DNA of 64,000 nucleotides, from contig CM057225.1 of assembly GCA_029891385.1 (NCBI GenBank), positions 73,565,387 through 73,629,386 of the forward strand, in the 5' to 3' direction. Every line of letters begins with the position of its first letter. The first letter of the stretch is position 1. Positions 49,606 through 61,662 of this stretch are shown in pieces. The notes beneath the pieces are model-generated. The model made no database searches and was not told the origin of the DNA. It saw only the letters and a program-made list of their open reading frames with translations. A program made the translations under genes and the position numbers. Source of the DNA: Erythroxylum novogranatense. Lineage: Eukaryota; Streptophyta; Magnoliopsida; Malpighiales; Erythroxylaceae.

Positions 49606-51443
49606 TGTAGGAAAATCCCGGGGTAGGCATCACATGCTCACAGTGCGGAATTTAAAATTTTGAGTCCCGGGATATTCCCGAAAGCCAGGATCCATGTGTA
49701 AGTACAAACAATCAAACCATAACGACCAAAGGAGACCGTCTCTAACGGTATCCACGCAGAGGTCGGAAAACCTAACCGGGACAAACTCTTTTGACCCGGG
49801 AATAGCTAGACTAAAGAAAAGAGTGCTAGCTCTTACCTTAGCCTTGGAGAGCAAATGAGATGAACTTGGTGGAGCCTTGGAGAAGTAGAAGCAATCTTGA
49901 GAGGATGAGAGGAAGAAGGTGAAAATCAAATTTTCCAAGCTTAACCTTTAAACTTTCGACTCTTCTCTCTTCATCACCGTAAGCTCCCTTTCCATAGCTT
50001 CTTATATGTATATTTAACACTTAAAACACATATAAAGGCTTGGTGGATGGCTCATCCACGTAGGAGGCATAAAATGCCTTAAATGCTAAATAATGATGAA
50101 GTTTGACTTTTCAAACTTACATCTCTTCTCCATTTAATGGCTTCCACGAAATTCAACATAAATATATATAATTATTTATTTATTTACTTAATTAATTAAT
50201 ATATATAATTGCTGAAGTGGTCCATCAAACTAGGGTCGGTCCCTACTGCCCTTGCAAGCCCACGGTGAAAAATCACCGAAACGGTTTTCAAAGAATGTCG
50301 ATGTTGCGATCTCATCGGGACATATCCCAATCTCATCGGGATCCATTTAATCCTATTGCTCTCCGGATATCGGATCTCGTCTCAAACTATTTTACTGATT
50401 CTCCGAGTCACTCTTATCGTGTGACCCATTAGGTTCCGGTTATGTTGGCCACTTAGATTAACACTTAATCGAGCAAGTCATGAGCGGTATCTAGCAACAC
50501 ATCATGACCCCAATTGACCGGAAAGTAATTGGTTCGACTAATGAAACCATATCACGAACCCTTCCATAGACAATTACTGTGCAATTCGTCCTTTCACCAT
50601 GCTATACCCCACTTGGTTTGAGTATGGGCAATGTGTCAACTCTTACTAGACCGATCGATCAAATCTAGTCCAAGTGTAATCAGTTCGCCCTAGGACTCAT
50701 TACTTTATATGTCCATGAAGACCATCTTCATGACATATGTATGCTCGGCGCCAGAGACTTCAAAGTAATGATCCCGATAAGAGGCCATGGGTATCTCTTC
50801 CGCTATAACAGAAGGTGAATCCTCTATTGGCTACTCAATTACCTTCAATACCTCAAGTTGCACCCAATCACCACCCTATGAGCGACCTCGAAAGGCAACA
50901 AGGAATGGAGTCAAAGTACGTAATCAAGACTAAGATATCCTTGAGTACCTCAAGTCTAAGGATACTTGCACCATTGCTATGATGAGATTATCACCGACAT
51001 TTGTATAGGACATCCATGTGATGATCTCATAGCGGTCATCCAATGTACTTACTACCACTAGTAAGCATCCACATGTCAAATCCAAATATCTCAATATTTA
51101 CAGCTTTACGAGATCCACCGCTTGATCCAATCAAGGAGTTTGACATGTGCTAGTCTATCCGGATTAACGATGTCCAGTCTCATTAATCCTATGACTAGGA
51201 TAATTTAGATCTTGACATAATTGCACATGATAGGAATCTCAATAGTATGATCGCATCATAATTTCCTTCATGCTATGTCATGCATCAGGGACTTCATTAA
51301 TTTGATTAAAGATCACTATCAATTCATAATAAAATGAACATCAAATAAATGAAATATGCCTTGCTTTATTTATTCATAAAGTCTGTACATGACTATGAAC
51401 AAAATGCGCTAAAGGGGATTGCCTTTAGGGCACTACTCTAACA
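49606..51443 (-). repeat. Copia 3' LTR (1.84 kb)
   Basis: Begins TGTAGGAAAATCC and ends TCTAACA on the plus strand, collinear with 57440-59289. Differences from its partner are small indels and substitutions, many at CAG/CTG or CG sites, for example ATCGAGCAAG here against ATCTGAGCAAG there. ORFs at 49630-49938 and its twin 57464-57772 are nearly identical because of the duplication, not selection. Confidence 0.94.
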
Positions 51444-51457
51444 ATCTCCCACTTGAC

Positions 51458-52086
51458 CTAAAGCCAATCGCCTTGGTATCTAATACCATAAGCGAGTACA
51501 TGAGAATCAAAATTCTTCTGTGACAATGGCTTTGTCAACGGATCAACAATATTCTGCTCTGTGGGAATTCTCTCTATCAGGACATCACCTCGAGCAATGA
51601 TCTCCCGAATCAAATGGTATCGGCGGAGTACGTGTTTGGACCGTTGATGAGACCTTGGTTCCTTTGCCTGCGCAATAGCTCCATTGTTGTCACAATACAA
51701 CTGTATGGGTCCATCACAGCTAGGAACCACACCAAGTTCAGAAATGAACTTCTTGATCCAAACGGCTTCTTTTGCTGCGTCTGATGCGGCAATGTACTCT
51801 ACTCGCCGTTGAATCGCCATCGTCTCTGCTTGGAACTCTTCCAACCGATCGCCCGCCATTTAGTGTGAAAATATAACCTGATTGGGACTGGAGTCGCCCT
51901 TATCAGATTGAAAATCGCATCTGATGCCCGCCACTTGAGACTTCCATCTCCATATATCAAGAAAACATCCTTAGTTCTTCGCAAGTACTTTAGGATATTC
52001 TCGATACCACCCAAAGGACCCTCACCAGATCCGATTGGTATCCGCTCGTAACACTTAGAGCATATGATACATCGGGTCTCGTACAT
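51458..52086 (-). pseudogene. Copia RNase H and C-terminal pol
   Basis: Minus strand: GSGEGPLGGIENILKYLRRTKDVFLIYGDG (52086-51920 region), then RRVEYIAASDAAKEAVWIKK, GPIQLYCDNNGAIAQAKEP, RSKHVLRRYHLIREII and VDPLTKPLSQKNFDSH, the standard copia RNase H and pol C terminus. It ends at 51458, next to the polypurine tract. A frame change near 51860-51900 separates the two parts (SSKQRR marks the break). Confidence 0.9.
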
Positions 52087-52143
52087 AGCATTACGTACAT
52101 AATAGATCCTATCGCAGACGATACGGGATCATATTCATACGCA

Positions 52144-53022
52144 TCATCTCATCCTCGTGTCCGAGGACACATAGACTTCGAGTGTTATCCCATGAACAAT
52201 GGGAAGAAACCCTCTCTTGGATTGCTCCATGCTAAACCTCTTTAGCACCTTGTCTATGTACGTTGACTGTGAAAGACCAAGCAACCTCTTCGATCTATCT
52301 CTATAAATCTTTATCCCAAGGATATAAGTTGCTTCTCCAAGGTCTTTCATGGAAAATTGTTTGACAACCAAATTTTCTTGATTGCGGCAGATTGAGACAT
52401 CGTTTCCTAGCAACAATATGTCATCTACATATAACACAAGGAATACGATCGCAGTTCTATTAACTTTCTTGTACACACAGTGTTCATCCGGATTTTGTGA
52501 GAAACCAAACTCTTTGATTTACTCATCAAAACGGATATTCCAACTCCTGGATGCTTGCTTCAATCTATAAATGGATTTCTGAAGCTTGCATACCTTTTCG
52601 CCATCAACGGAAATGAAGCCCTTAGGTTGTGTCATGTACACATCCTCAGCCAGATTTCCATTCAGGAAAGCTGTCTTCACATCCATTTGCCATATCTCAT
52701 AATCATAATGAGCGACAATGGCTAGGAGTATCCTAATGGATTTAAGCATTGCTACTGGACTGAAGGTCTCGTCATAGTCATCTCCTTGTCTTTGACGAAA
52801 GCCTTTAGCCACAAGCCTTGCTTTATAGGTAATTACATTACCATCCATGTCAGTTTTCTTCTTGAAAACCCATTTGCACCCTATAGGTTTTATCCCTTCA
52901 GGTGCATCAACCAAAGTCCATACTTGGTTTTCATACATGGAATCCATTTCAGATTTCATGGCACGAAGCCATTTTTCGGACTCAACTCTTCGTAACCTCT
53001 TCATAGGTGGTAGGCTCATCAT
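52144..53022 (-). pseudogene. Copia reverse transcriptase
   Basis: Minus strand: EKWLRAMKSEMDSMYENQVW, GCKWVFKKKTDMDGNVITYK, ARLVAKGFRQRQGDDYDETF, QMDVKTAFLNGNLAEDVYM, KLQKSIYRLKQASRSWNIRF, then a stop at 52519, and after it FLVLYVDDILLLGND, FSMKDLGEATYILGIKI. The catalytic YVDD is intact, unlike the gypsy RT in this window. A stop at 52519-52521 and loss of frame at about 52144 interrupt the ORF. RT would copy the element RNA into cDNA. Confidence 0.92.
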
Positions 53023-54774
53023 CCTCTATGAGCAATACGTCATTCTGTTCACTCACGAAATCCATATCTCTCGAGAACAGGCGTATCCTACTTGACCTAC
53101 AATTTAGTGTGAAGTAGAAGGTTGAATCTGTTACCTCATCTCGTATGAGTTACAGCTTGAGTTCAGCGATTGATCCGCGTCTGTCAGAGCATCTTGAACT
53201 TCTTCAAGTTCAACTTTGCTCCCACCGTCCTCTTTTAAAAGAAACTCTTTCTCTAAAGACAGCATGCATCAAACAAACACCTTTTGTTCCTCAAAGAAAG
53301 TAGAATTGATATCCTCTTGTTTCTTTAGGATATCCTACGAACAAACACTTGTCGATTTTGCTTCAAGCTTATCTCGATCGTGTCCGCTTCACATAAGCGT
53401 GACAACCCCATACTTTCAAATAAGAAAGATAAGGTTTCTTGTTAGTCCACATCTCATATGGAGTAACATCAATCGCTTTGATGGAACTCGCTTAACAAGT
53501 AAACAAATTGTCTCAGTGCATATCCCAAAAGGATTTTGGTAATCGTGCAAAGCCCATCATAGATCGTACCATGTCCAACAAGGTTCGATTTCTCCTTTCT
53601 GCCACACCATTATGTTGTGGTGTGTAAGGAGGGATCCACTGAGATAATATCCCATTATCTATGAGATAATCCAAAAACTCTTGATCTAAGTATTCACCAC
53701 CACGATCGGATCGTAATGTTTTGATACTTTTACCAAGTTGTTTTTCTACTTCATTTCAATTGTTTGAACTTTTCAAACGCTTGATTTGTATCTCATCGAA
53801 TCTGGTACCCATATCGAGAATAATCATCGATAAAGGTAATGAAGTAACGCAACCACTTCGGCATGGATGGAAATCGGACCACATACATCCGAATGTATTA
53901 GGTCTAATAATCCAATCGCTGCTCACCCTTTCCTTAAAGGTAACTTAGTCATCTTGCCTAATAAACAAGATTCACATGTGTCATATGATTCATAATCGAA
54001 TGACCCTAAACTTCCACTCTTGTGGAGCTTAGCGATCGTCTCTCATTTATATGGCCAAGCGACAATGCCATAAGTAAGTTGATTTTAAATTATCTCTTTT
54101 ATGTCTTTTAGCGTCATTGACATTCATAACCGGATGTGACATATCTAATATGTAAATTCCATTGCATAATGTACCAGTACCATAAAGCATTCCATTTGAA
54201 CTAATAGAACAACCATTGTTACCAAAAGACAAATGGAAACCACTCTATTTAAACAAGAAATGAGAAAGATGTTCTTTGTTAACACGGTACAAAATAACAA
54301 TCATCCAAGTTAAGTACAAGCCCACTGGGAGTGTCAAAACATAAGTCCCTACGGCTAATGCAAAGAACTCTTGCTCCATTGCCAACACGCAGTCCATATC
54401 TCCTTTATGAGTCGCCATCGTCCCTAAGGCCCGCGATATCATTACATATGTGAGCCACAACCAGATCTAATACCCATATGTTATGATCGAAGCAGTATTA
54501 ACCTCAATGACAAACATACGAAGAAGTCGAGGCGGTGATGCCTTCTTACGCTTCAGCTTCTTCCAGATAAACTTTGCGATTCGCCTCCGATGACCGGTCT
54601 TACCGAATGGAAGCGGTACCTTTTGGTGCGATCTCTTTGGTCTTCTTCTTGCCTTTCACTGCACTTCCTTTCGACTTCGAGCCTTTTTCTTCTGTTTCCT
54701 CTTCTTGGAAGCAGAGGAAGAAGAATCCACCAATAACAACGCCTTGCTATCTTGCTTGACGACATTGTTCTCAT
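53023..54774 (-). pseudogene. Copia protease/pre-integrase and integrase, frameshifted
   Basis: Pieces in different minus-strand frames: NLKSTYLWHCRL of the pre-integrase domain at about 54090-54050; DVCGP-like start near 53900; LRSDRGGEYLDQEFLDYLID and PPYTPQHNGVAERRNRTLLD at about 53720-53590 (the second D and E of the catalytic triad). The stretch 54553-54774 translates as Arg/Lys-rich sequence where the zinc knuckle and linker should be. Frameshifts are dense; no single long frame survives. Confidence 0.75.
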
Positions 54775-54944
54775 TGTCTTGGCAGATTGATCACTTCGAA
54801 ATTGTGGTGGATATTTGGTTCATTCGATAGTTCAACACAAACCGTGAATAACTATCGACAAACCAACAAGAATTAAGTCTATACTTAACTCGTAATCCAT
54901 CACAAAACCTAAGACGGCCAACCTCTCAATATAGTCATTCATCT

Positions 54945-55352
54945 TCAATGCATATTGCTGCGCAGATGAACCAGAGTCATCTTCGTTGTAAAGAGCAACC
55001 TTGAGGTCTCGAACCGTTCGGACCGTGCTTGCTCATCAAACAACTCTCTAAGATGAAACACTATCGTGTGAGCATCCATAGACTCGTGCTTTACTTCGCA
55101 GCTCGGTGACATCGATGCAAGCATAATGCAGGTAGCTATGTCACTGTCTTTTAGATGCTTACGATATGCCTTCTGATCATCATCAGAAGCTCCTTCAGGA
55201 AGTGGATCCGGAAGCGGAAAATCAAGGATATATCCTAGATCCTCAGATCTGAGAACAATTCTCAGATTCCGCAGCCAATCAAGAAAATTTGGTCCAGTTA
55301 ATTTGTTTGCATCCATTAGTGAGCGAAGATTCACACTAGTCGACATCTTCAA
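54945..55352 (-). pseudogene. Copia gag N-terminal region
   Basis: Minus-strand frame from ATG 55352 (MKMSTSVNLRSLMDANKLTG) with PNFLDWLRNLRIVL, DSDIATCIMLASMSPS and the LRELFDEQARSERFETSRLL motif of the plant copia gag (UBN2/DUF4219 type). It shifts frame near 54960 (TTKMTLVHLRSNMH), where related proteins read KMKEGSSVREH-like text. The usual CCHC knuckle is not recognisable downstream. Gag would form particles that package the RNA. Confidence 0.85.
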
Positions 55353-55536
55353 TCAACCTAAACGTAGAGAGAGAAATAAAGTTAGAATAGAATTAAATGT
55401 ATGACCATAAGGACTTAAATGACATACATATGGCTCCCACTAGTTTCAACAGAATCCATAACCCTCATCATGAATCCATGAAACAAAATGGCACATTGAC
55501 CTAGTGGGTCGATATCCGACATTACTAAGAATGACC

Positions 55537-55920
55537 TTGAGGTTAGCTCAACAAGTCACCTTAGGTCAATCGGTAGGTATTGGTCATACCAATTGCATCA
55601 TCGATGACCGATATTAAGAATGACCTTGAGGTTAGTTCAACAAGCCATCTTATGTCTCGGGAGGTATCAGACATACCAATTACATCTTAGACACAACTAT
55701 CGATCAGGGCTATCAACAGTTGATGTATGCACATACATTGGGTTATCAACACTTGATGCGTGTACATCTGATGTGCACTACCCAATTTCACCTCTGTCCA
55801 CGTTGACCTTGAGGTTAGCTCAACAAATCAACGCTTCTAGGAAAACCGACCCATTAATCCGAAAATCATATTTTCATGGTTTGAACATATTCGTATAGAG
55901 TGAGCTTGAGGTTAGCTCAA
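55537..55920. repeat. Dispersed hairpin-forming repeats in the copia leader
   Basis: TTGAGGTTAGCTCAACAA or a one-base variant occurs at 55537, 55626, 55809 and 55906; TTGAG and CTCAA pair around GTTAG. The spacing is about 90 bp or twice that (89, 183, 97), so this is an old tandem array with a decayed unit near 55715; text around each unit (ATGACC, ATACCAATT) is partly shared. Confidence 0.8.
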
Positions 55921-56127
55921 CAACCCAACCCTATAAGAACTCTGGTTCTTACCATATTAATGGAAGGCGTTAGTTTTCATATTTTAAGTGAGGGATTTTA
56001 GGTCTCATCTAATTAATCTCATCCAAGGATCATAGTCACCATGACTATATGGTCTGATTTAGGGCATTGCATCAATCACATTGAATTTATACCGAAAATC
56101 ACCCATCATCCCACCAAGGCATGATAT

Positions 56128-56301
56128 AAGTCGACTTGTATATGTATAAGTCGACTTATGGCTCTGTATAAGTCGACTTATGCATGTGTAAGTCGACTTG
56201 TGCAACTGTGCATGAACAAGTCGACTTGTACCATTGTGCAAGTCGACTTATTAGTCTACAGTGCACCAAACAAGTCGACTTATGAACATATAAGTCGACT
56301 T
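56128..56301. repeat. Array of eight perfect AAGTCGACTT palindromes
   Basis: AAGTCGACTT starts at 56128, 56148, 56170, 56190, 56218, 56240, 56272 and 56292, with spacings 20, 22, 20, 28, 22, 32 and 20. The 10-bp core is invariant while the spacers differ, and sites fall into four pairs 20-22 bp apart. It lies in the copia leader about 0.8-0.95 kb upstream of gag (in transcript direction). Confidence 0.95.
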
Positions 56302-57439
56302 GTTCATTATGCATTTGGAATTGCTATCTAATCGGCTAATTCTCAATCCAGGCATTTCCAATTCACAACACCAATATAACAAGTATATAAACCTTTATAT
56401 TAATGTGCTAATGAAACATTTTCATCAACTCATGCATGCCATATAGTCTAACTATATATGAAAACCTTGAAACCGATTAATCCACCATTAATCACTAGAT
56501 TTCCACATAATTCAAGGACACCAAATTATCATGCTAAGTATCTCTAGGTAGGCTACACGTTATCATGATTACTCCGGCACTTGTCACAAAAATTGCGACG
56601 GCCAAAATAACCAAGATAACGGAATAAGCTAACGAGACGCTAAAGTGACCTATTCGATATCCAAAAATTATTAGAAACCAAATTTCAAGAATCTCATTTT
56701 GGGATGCATTCCACATCAATATAACACATTTTTAATCACTATAAAAATGATTCATGGCATTGGAACAGAAAATAACACAATCAATCATTCCAAACAAAAC
56801 AGCCCCAGCAAGTTTCTCAAAACTGCCAAGCTAAACATTTTGCTCAAAATGACCATTGAAACACTTTCAATAAATACTGATAAAATTACAGAGGTTAAAA
56901 AATGTTCCCAACATGCTCCATGAATTTTTCCAGGATTTATTTCCCACAAAAATTCATTGAACCTCAGCAATCTAGCCGAAACAGAATCTGTGTTCTCCAA
57001 CACAGACATTCCCATCAGCACACAAGTAATTCGGAAATAAATGGTAAATCACCTTGAAAACATTTTTCCATCCACAGAGACATTCACAAACATCTTAGGG
57101 ACATGTCGGTGAAAACCAATCCGAAAAACAATTTTTCTAGAATTTATTCTCGAATTTACAAGCATACCTGTTTCAGAAACATTCAACAAGACAGCATCCG
57201 AAACTTGAGGGAATTAAATAGCAAAACCATATCAAATCAAATTGATAAATTCTTATCTTTCACAAACATATTCTATAACATGTTATGAACAATTCTGAGC
57301 AAGAAATTTTGAAAACATGCATCTCTATACTGATTCGAAATTCACACAAATAACATGCATCAGCAGCTCAATTCATAATGAAACTCCAACCTAGTTATCA
57401 TTTCGACTGTTTATACAACACAAGTGGCTCTGATACCAC

Positions 57440-59289
57440 TGTAGGAAAATCCCGGGGTAGGCATCACATGCCCACAGTGCGGAATTTAAAATTTTGAGTC
57501 CCGGGACATTCCCGAAAGCCAGGATCCATGTGTAAGTACAAACAATCAAACCATAACGACCAAAGGAGACCGTCTCTAACGGTATCCACGCAGAGGTCGG
57601 AAAACCTAACCGGGACAAACTCTTTTGACCCGGGAATAGCTAGACTAAAGAAAAGAGTGCTAGCTCTTACCTTAGCCTTGGAGAGCAAATGAGATGAACT
57701 TGGTGGAGCCTTGGAGAAGTAGAAGCAATCTTGAGAGGATGAGAGGAAGAAGGTGAAAATCAAATTTTCCAAGCTTAACCTTTAAACTTTCGACTCTTCT
57801 CTCTTCATCACCGTGCAAGCTCCCTTTCCATAGCTTCTTATATGTATATTTAACACTTAAAACACATATAAAGGCTTGGTGGATGGCTCATCCACGTAGG
57901 AGGCATAAAAATGCCTTAAAATGCTAAATAATGATGAAGTTTGACTTTTCAAACTTACATCTCTTCTCCATTTAATGGCTTCCACGAAATTCAACATAAA
58001 TATATATAATTAATTAATTATTTACTTAATTAATTAATATATATAATTGCTGAAGTGGTCCAGTCAAACTGGGGTCGGTCCTACCGGCCTGCCGGGCCCC
58101 GCCGGCGAAAAATCACCGGAAACGGTTTTCAGCAATGTCGATGTCGCGATCTCATCGGGACATATCCCAATCTCATCGGGATCTATTTAATCCTATTGCT
58201 CTCCAGATATCGGATCTCTGTCCGAAACTATTTTACAGATTCTCCGAGTCACTCTTATGCGTGTGACCCATTAGGTTCCCGGTTATGTTGGCCACTTAGA
58301 TTAACACTTAATCTGAGCAAGTCATGAGCGGTATCTAGCAACACATCATGACCCCCAATTGACCGGAAAGTAATTGGTTTGACTAATGAAACCATATCAC
58401 GAACCCTTCCATAGACAATTACCGTGCAATTCGTCCTTTCACCATGCTATACCCCACTTGGTTTGAGTATGGGCAATGTGTCAACTCTTACTAGACCGAT
58501 CGATCAAATCTAGTCCAAGTGTAATCGCTTCTCGCCCTAGACTCATTACTTTATATGTCCATGAAGACCATCTTCATGACATATGTATCTCGGCGTCGAG
58601 ACTTCAAAGTAATGATCCCGATAAGAGGCTATGGGTATCTCTTCGCTATAATGTAAGTGGTGAATCTTCTATTGGCTACTCAATTACCTTCGAATACCTC
58701 AAGTCGCACTCCAATCACCACCCTATGAGCGACCTCGAAAGGCAACAAGGAATGGAGTCAAAATACGTAATCAAGACTAAGATATCCTCGAGTACCTCAA
58801 GTCTAAGGATACTTGCACCATTACTATGATGAGATTATCAACGACATTTGTATAGACATCCATGTGATGATCTCATAAAGAGGTCATCCAATGTATTTAC
58901 TACCACTAGTAAGCATCCACATGTCAAATCCAAATATCTCAATATTTACGGTTTTAGAGATCCACCGCTGATCCAATCAAGGAGTTTGACATGTCTAGTC
59001 TATCCGGATTAACGATGTCCAGTCTCATTAATCCTATGACTAGGGATAATTTGGATACTGACATAATTGCACATGATAGGAATCTCAATAGTATGATCGC
59101 ATCATAATTTCCTTCATGCTATGTCATGCATCAGGGACTTCATTAATTTGATTAAAGATCACTATTAATTCATAATAAAATGAACATCAAATAAATGAAA
59201 TATGCCTTGCTTTATTTATTCATAAAGTCTGTACATGACTATGAACAAAATGCGCTAAAGGGGATTGCCTTTAGGGCACTACTCTAACA
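57440..59289 (-). repeat. Copia 5' LTR (1.85 kb) and primer site
   Basis: Direct copy of the left LTR. On the minus strand it runs TGTTAGAGTAGTGCC ... TCCTACA and is followed by TGGTATCAGAGCC (57438-57426), complementary to the 3' end of plant initiator tRNA-Met. GCAGC at 59290-59294 is the right target duplication. Confidence 0.94.
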
Positions 59290-59294
59290 GCAGC

Positions 59295-61657
59295 ATCATC
59301 ACTTATAATGTTCACATCTCTCAATTTCGATGTCCAAAATTTACATACTTTATAGCATTGAAAAGCTAAGAGGATAAGTTAAAACTTTCGTGAAGAACAT
59401 TTTGTCTAAATTAGCCTAGATTAATCCAGTTTTTCCCTAAAGTCAAAATTCAATTCCTATCTTTCTTTTCCATACTATATTTCATTTATATGTAACAACA
59501 ATTCATGTTCGAAATCATCAACTCAAGTTGATAACTTCTTCAAGTGTACTTAATTCCCACTTAACCTCATCCTTAATTACTTCACATTTCAACTCCACCT
59601 CATCCATACACAAATTCACATTTCAACTCAACAATCATCCATACAAAAATTCACATTTCATTAACATCATAAATTAAGAGTTTTACAAACTTTAATGGCA
59701 TTTCCAAGCCACATTACATCATCAATATCAAAATCCAAAATACAAAAGATGCAAAACCCAATAATTCTCGAAATACATTTGAAGCCTTGTTTTACATAAA
59801 CTACTCCAAGACAAAACAAAACATGCAAATTTGGAGTAATGTCTTGACTTTCTTGCACTCGGTCTCTTACTCATCACCTAAATAGGGGAAGAAGAGTGGG
59901 GATGAGTTTGAAAGCTCGTGGGTAACATGCTTATAACCGAGAAACAAGCAAAACCATTGAAATCATTCCTTTATCATAGAAAATTCTTATTGAATTCAAG
60001 AAAAGTATAGTTCTCAACCAATTCACAATAATAAAAATAATGTATGCATCAACTTGACAATTAACAGATGCAATGCACAACAAATAGCTCGAGGGTTCCA
60101 TGGAAACAAAATGGAGAAACCAAAGGTTGCACCATGAACATAATGAGTCCATTTTCGGAGCTCATATGCCACAAACGGGTAGCTAGGAGAAGGCTCTTGT
60201 CAACGTGCACATAAAGAACAAAATGGTTCCACTCTCGCCTAAACATAATCAAATTTATGCTCAATGCATTTCCATACATTTTCATGTTCTCATGCTTTTT
60301 CCTCTTTTTCTTTATACAAAATGCCATGACACATTTAAATGGCATAACATGATCATACATCACAATGCATTTTTCCACATTCACAACAATTCAAATCCAA
60401 TCAAGTAAGCATATACACACATATAAGCAAATTCTTAAAATCATTTAAAAGCAATATATGCACATTGATGAAGTAATTGAAATCATTTTATTCTTTTGAT
60501 TTGGAAAAACTTTAATAACTCATTATTCAATTATAAACATGAAACCGACCTTAATTTCCTTACTTGAAAACCTTGCTCAAAAAGCCTCTACTCTTGCTCC
60601 TCTTGCCTCTCTTAATTTCCTTCATCAAAGGCAAAATCCCCCATTCAACAGGAATTCCAATTGGAGAACCCATAAGAACATGTTCATAAAATTGATCCTA
60701 GAATCCTTAAACTCATACATTTCTTAAGCTATATGAACCAAAAACCTTTCAAAATCTAAAGATTAAAATCTAACTTATCTTGAATCTTCACCAAATGAAG
60801 AATTTGTTGGATCTAATGGAAGCTCTCAACTTTTTCTACCTTTTTCCCTTCTTAAGCAACCACAAATTCCTTCTTGAAAACCAAACAAAGTTGAAACCTA
60901 GCTTTTCTTCTTTTTCTCTCCCTTCTCTCTTCCTTAAAAGCCAAACAACAACTCTTATTACAATTTTGCCATTAATGAGTCTAAATTGTCCAATTTGCCC
61001 TTCCTTCAAAGCCTTAAGACTTTAATGCTTAAGTGTTCTTCCCAAAATGTCCTCATACATATATACTCTTACAAGACTATTTTATTTGAATTGAACCATA
61101 TGATAAAATACTAGAATCATTTACATACTACTAGCTCCAAAAATAATCCATCAAAACCTCATAATTAACTAGTCTTTCCATATTTACTCTTCTTTTGTCT
61201 TTATAATTAATACCTTATACTTCTAAGTCCTTAACTAATGATCATGGAAAAATTGAAGGAATTTGATAATAATTCCTTCTAGAAAAATATTCCTCATTGT
61301 CTTAAGTTTCTAATAACATCAAAATCATTCAATTTGGTTCAGAAATCTAAAAGTTATCTCTCAAACATTTCCGAATTGTTCTTATACTGAAACAATATTA
61401 TGTGCTGAACTTCCATCCCAAAATTGAAATTTTTAGGGGCTGAATTAGAACTCAATTTCATCAGATAATTTGTATTACTATGCCTCTAGTTTACTCCAAA
61501 TTAAAAATCATCTCATTTGGATAACTAGAGAAAAATTTATGGCTAAAACACTAAAGCATACTCAACGAACATGTTTCAAACTACATTTTCTAGCCTTTAA
61601 CTTCTAACATTTCACATATAATAGTTCTAACTTCCAAGAAAAGTTTAGGGTCCAACA
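59295..61657 (-). repeat. Long LTR of the remnant element, right segment
   Basis: Continuation of the LTR that starts at 48548; ends GGGTCCAACA. AT-rich, no coding signal. Phrases such as AAAGCTAAGAGGATAAG...AACTTTCGTGAAGA and GTCTTAAGTTTCTAATAACA parallel the solo LTR near 45240 and 45650, so the LTR families are distant relatives. Confidence 0.7.
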
Positions 61658-61662
61658 GTTTG

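Larger units (their letters stand above)
55353..57425 (-). other. Copia leader (untranslated) between primer site and gag
   Basis: About 2.1 kb between the primer site and the gag ATG without coding capacity, unusually long for a copia element. It carries two repeat systems, listed separately: TTGAG-GTTAG-CTCAA units (55537-55920) and AAGTCGACTT palindromes (56128-56301). The ORFs at 56534-57288 have no protein similarity. Confidence 0.75.
49606..59289 (-). mobile_element. Ty1/copia LTR retrotransposon, structurally complete
   Basis: LTRs at 49606-51443 and 57440-59289, 5-bp target duplication GCAGC (49601-49605, 59290-59294), primer site TGGTATCAGAGCC (minus, 57426-57438) and polypurine tract AAGTGGGAGAT (minus, 51444-51454). 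On the minus strand the order is long leader, gag, protease/integrase, RT, RNase H, the copia order. Coding regions carry frameshifts and stops, so this copy is not autonomous as read, though some breaks may be sequence errors. The nesting makes it younger than the remnant element around it. Confidence 0.93.
48431..61657 (-). mobile_element. LTR element remnant hosting the copia insertion
   Basis: Outer ends are TGTTGG (48431) and CCAACA (61657), with a perfect 5-bp target duplication GTTTG (48426-48430 and 61658-61662). A left LTR stub (about 48431-48485; GATTTTGGAGCCCAACATTC) matches the start of the right LTR (GATTCTAGAGCCCAACATTC at about 48558). Just left of the right LTR, the minus strand reads TTGGTATCAGAG (48533-48544), its primer site. 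So the element has lost nearly all of its interior and one LTR, leaving stub, primer site and one long LTR. Its own length is about 3.5 kb; the rest is the nested copia element. Confidence 0.78.

Noticed and set aside
56128..56301. CRISPR-like array
   Set aside because: Repeats are only 10 bp, perfectly palindromic, with short uneven spacers, in a plant retrotransposon leader.
57426..57438. tRNA gene hinted at by the initiator-tRNA match
   Set aside because: Only the primer-binding stretch matches; there is no cloverleaf around it.
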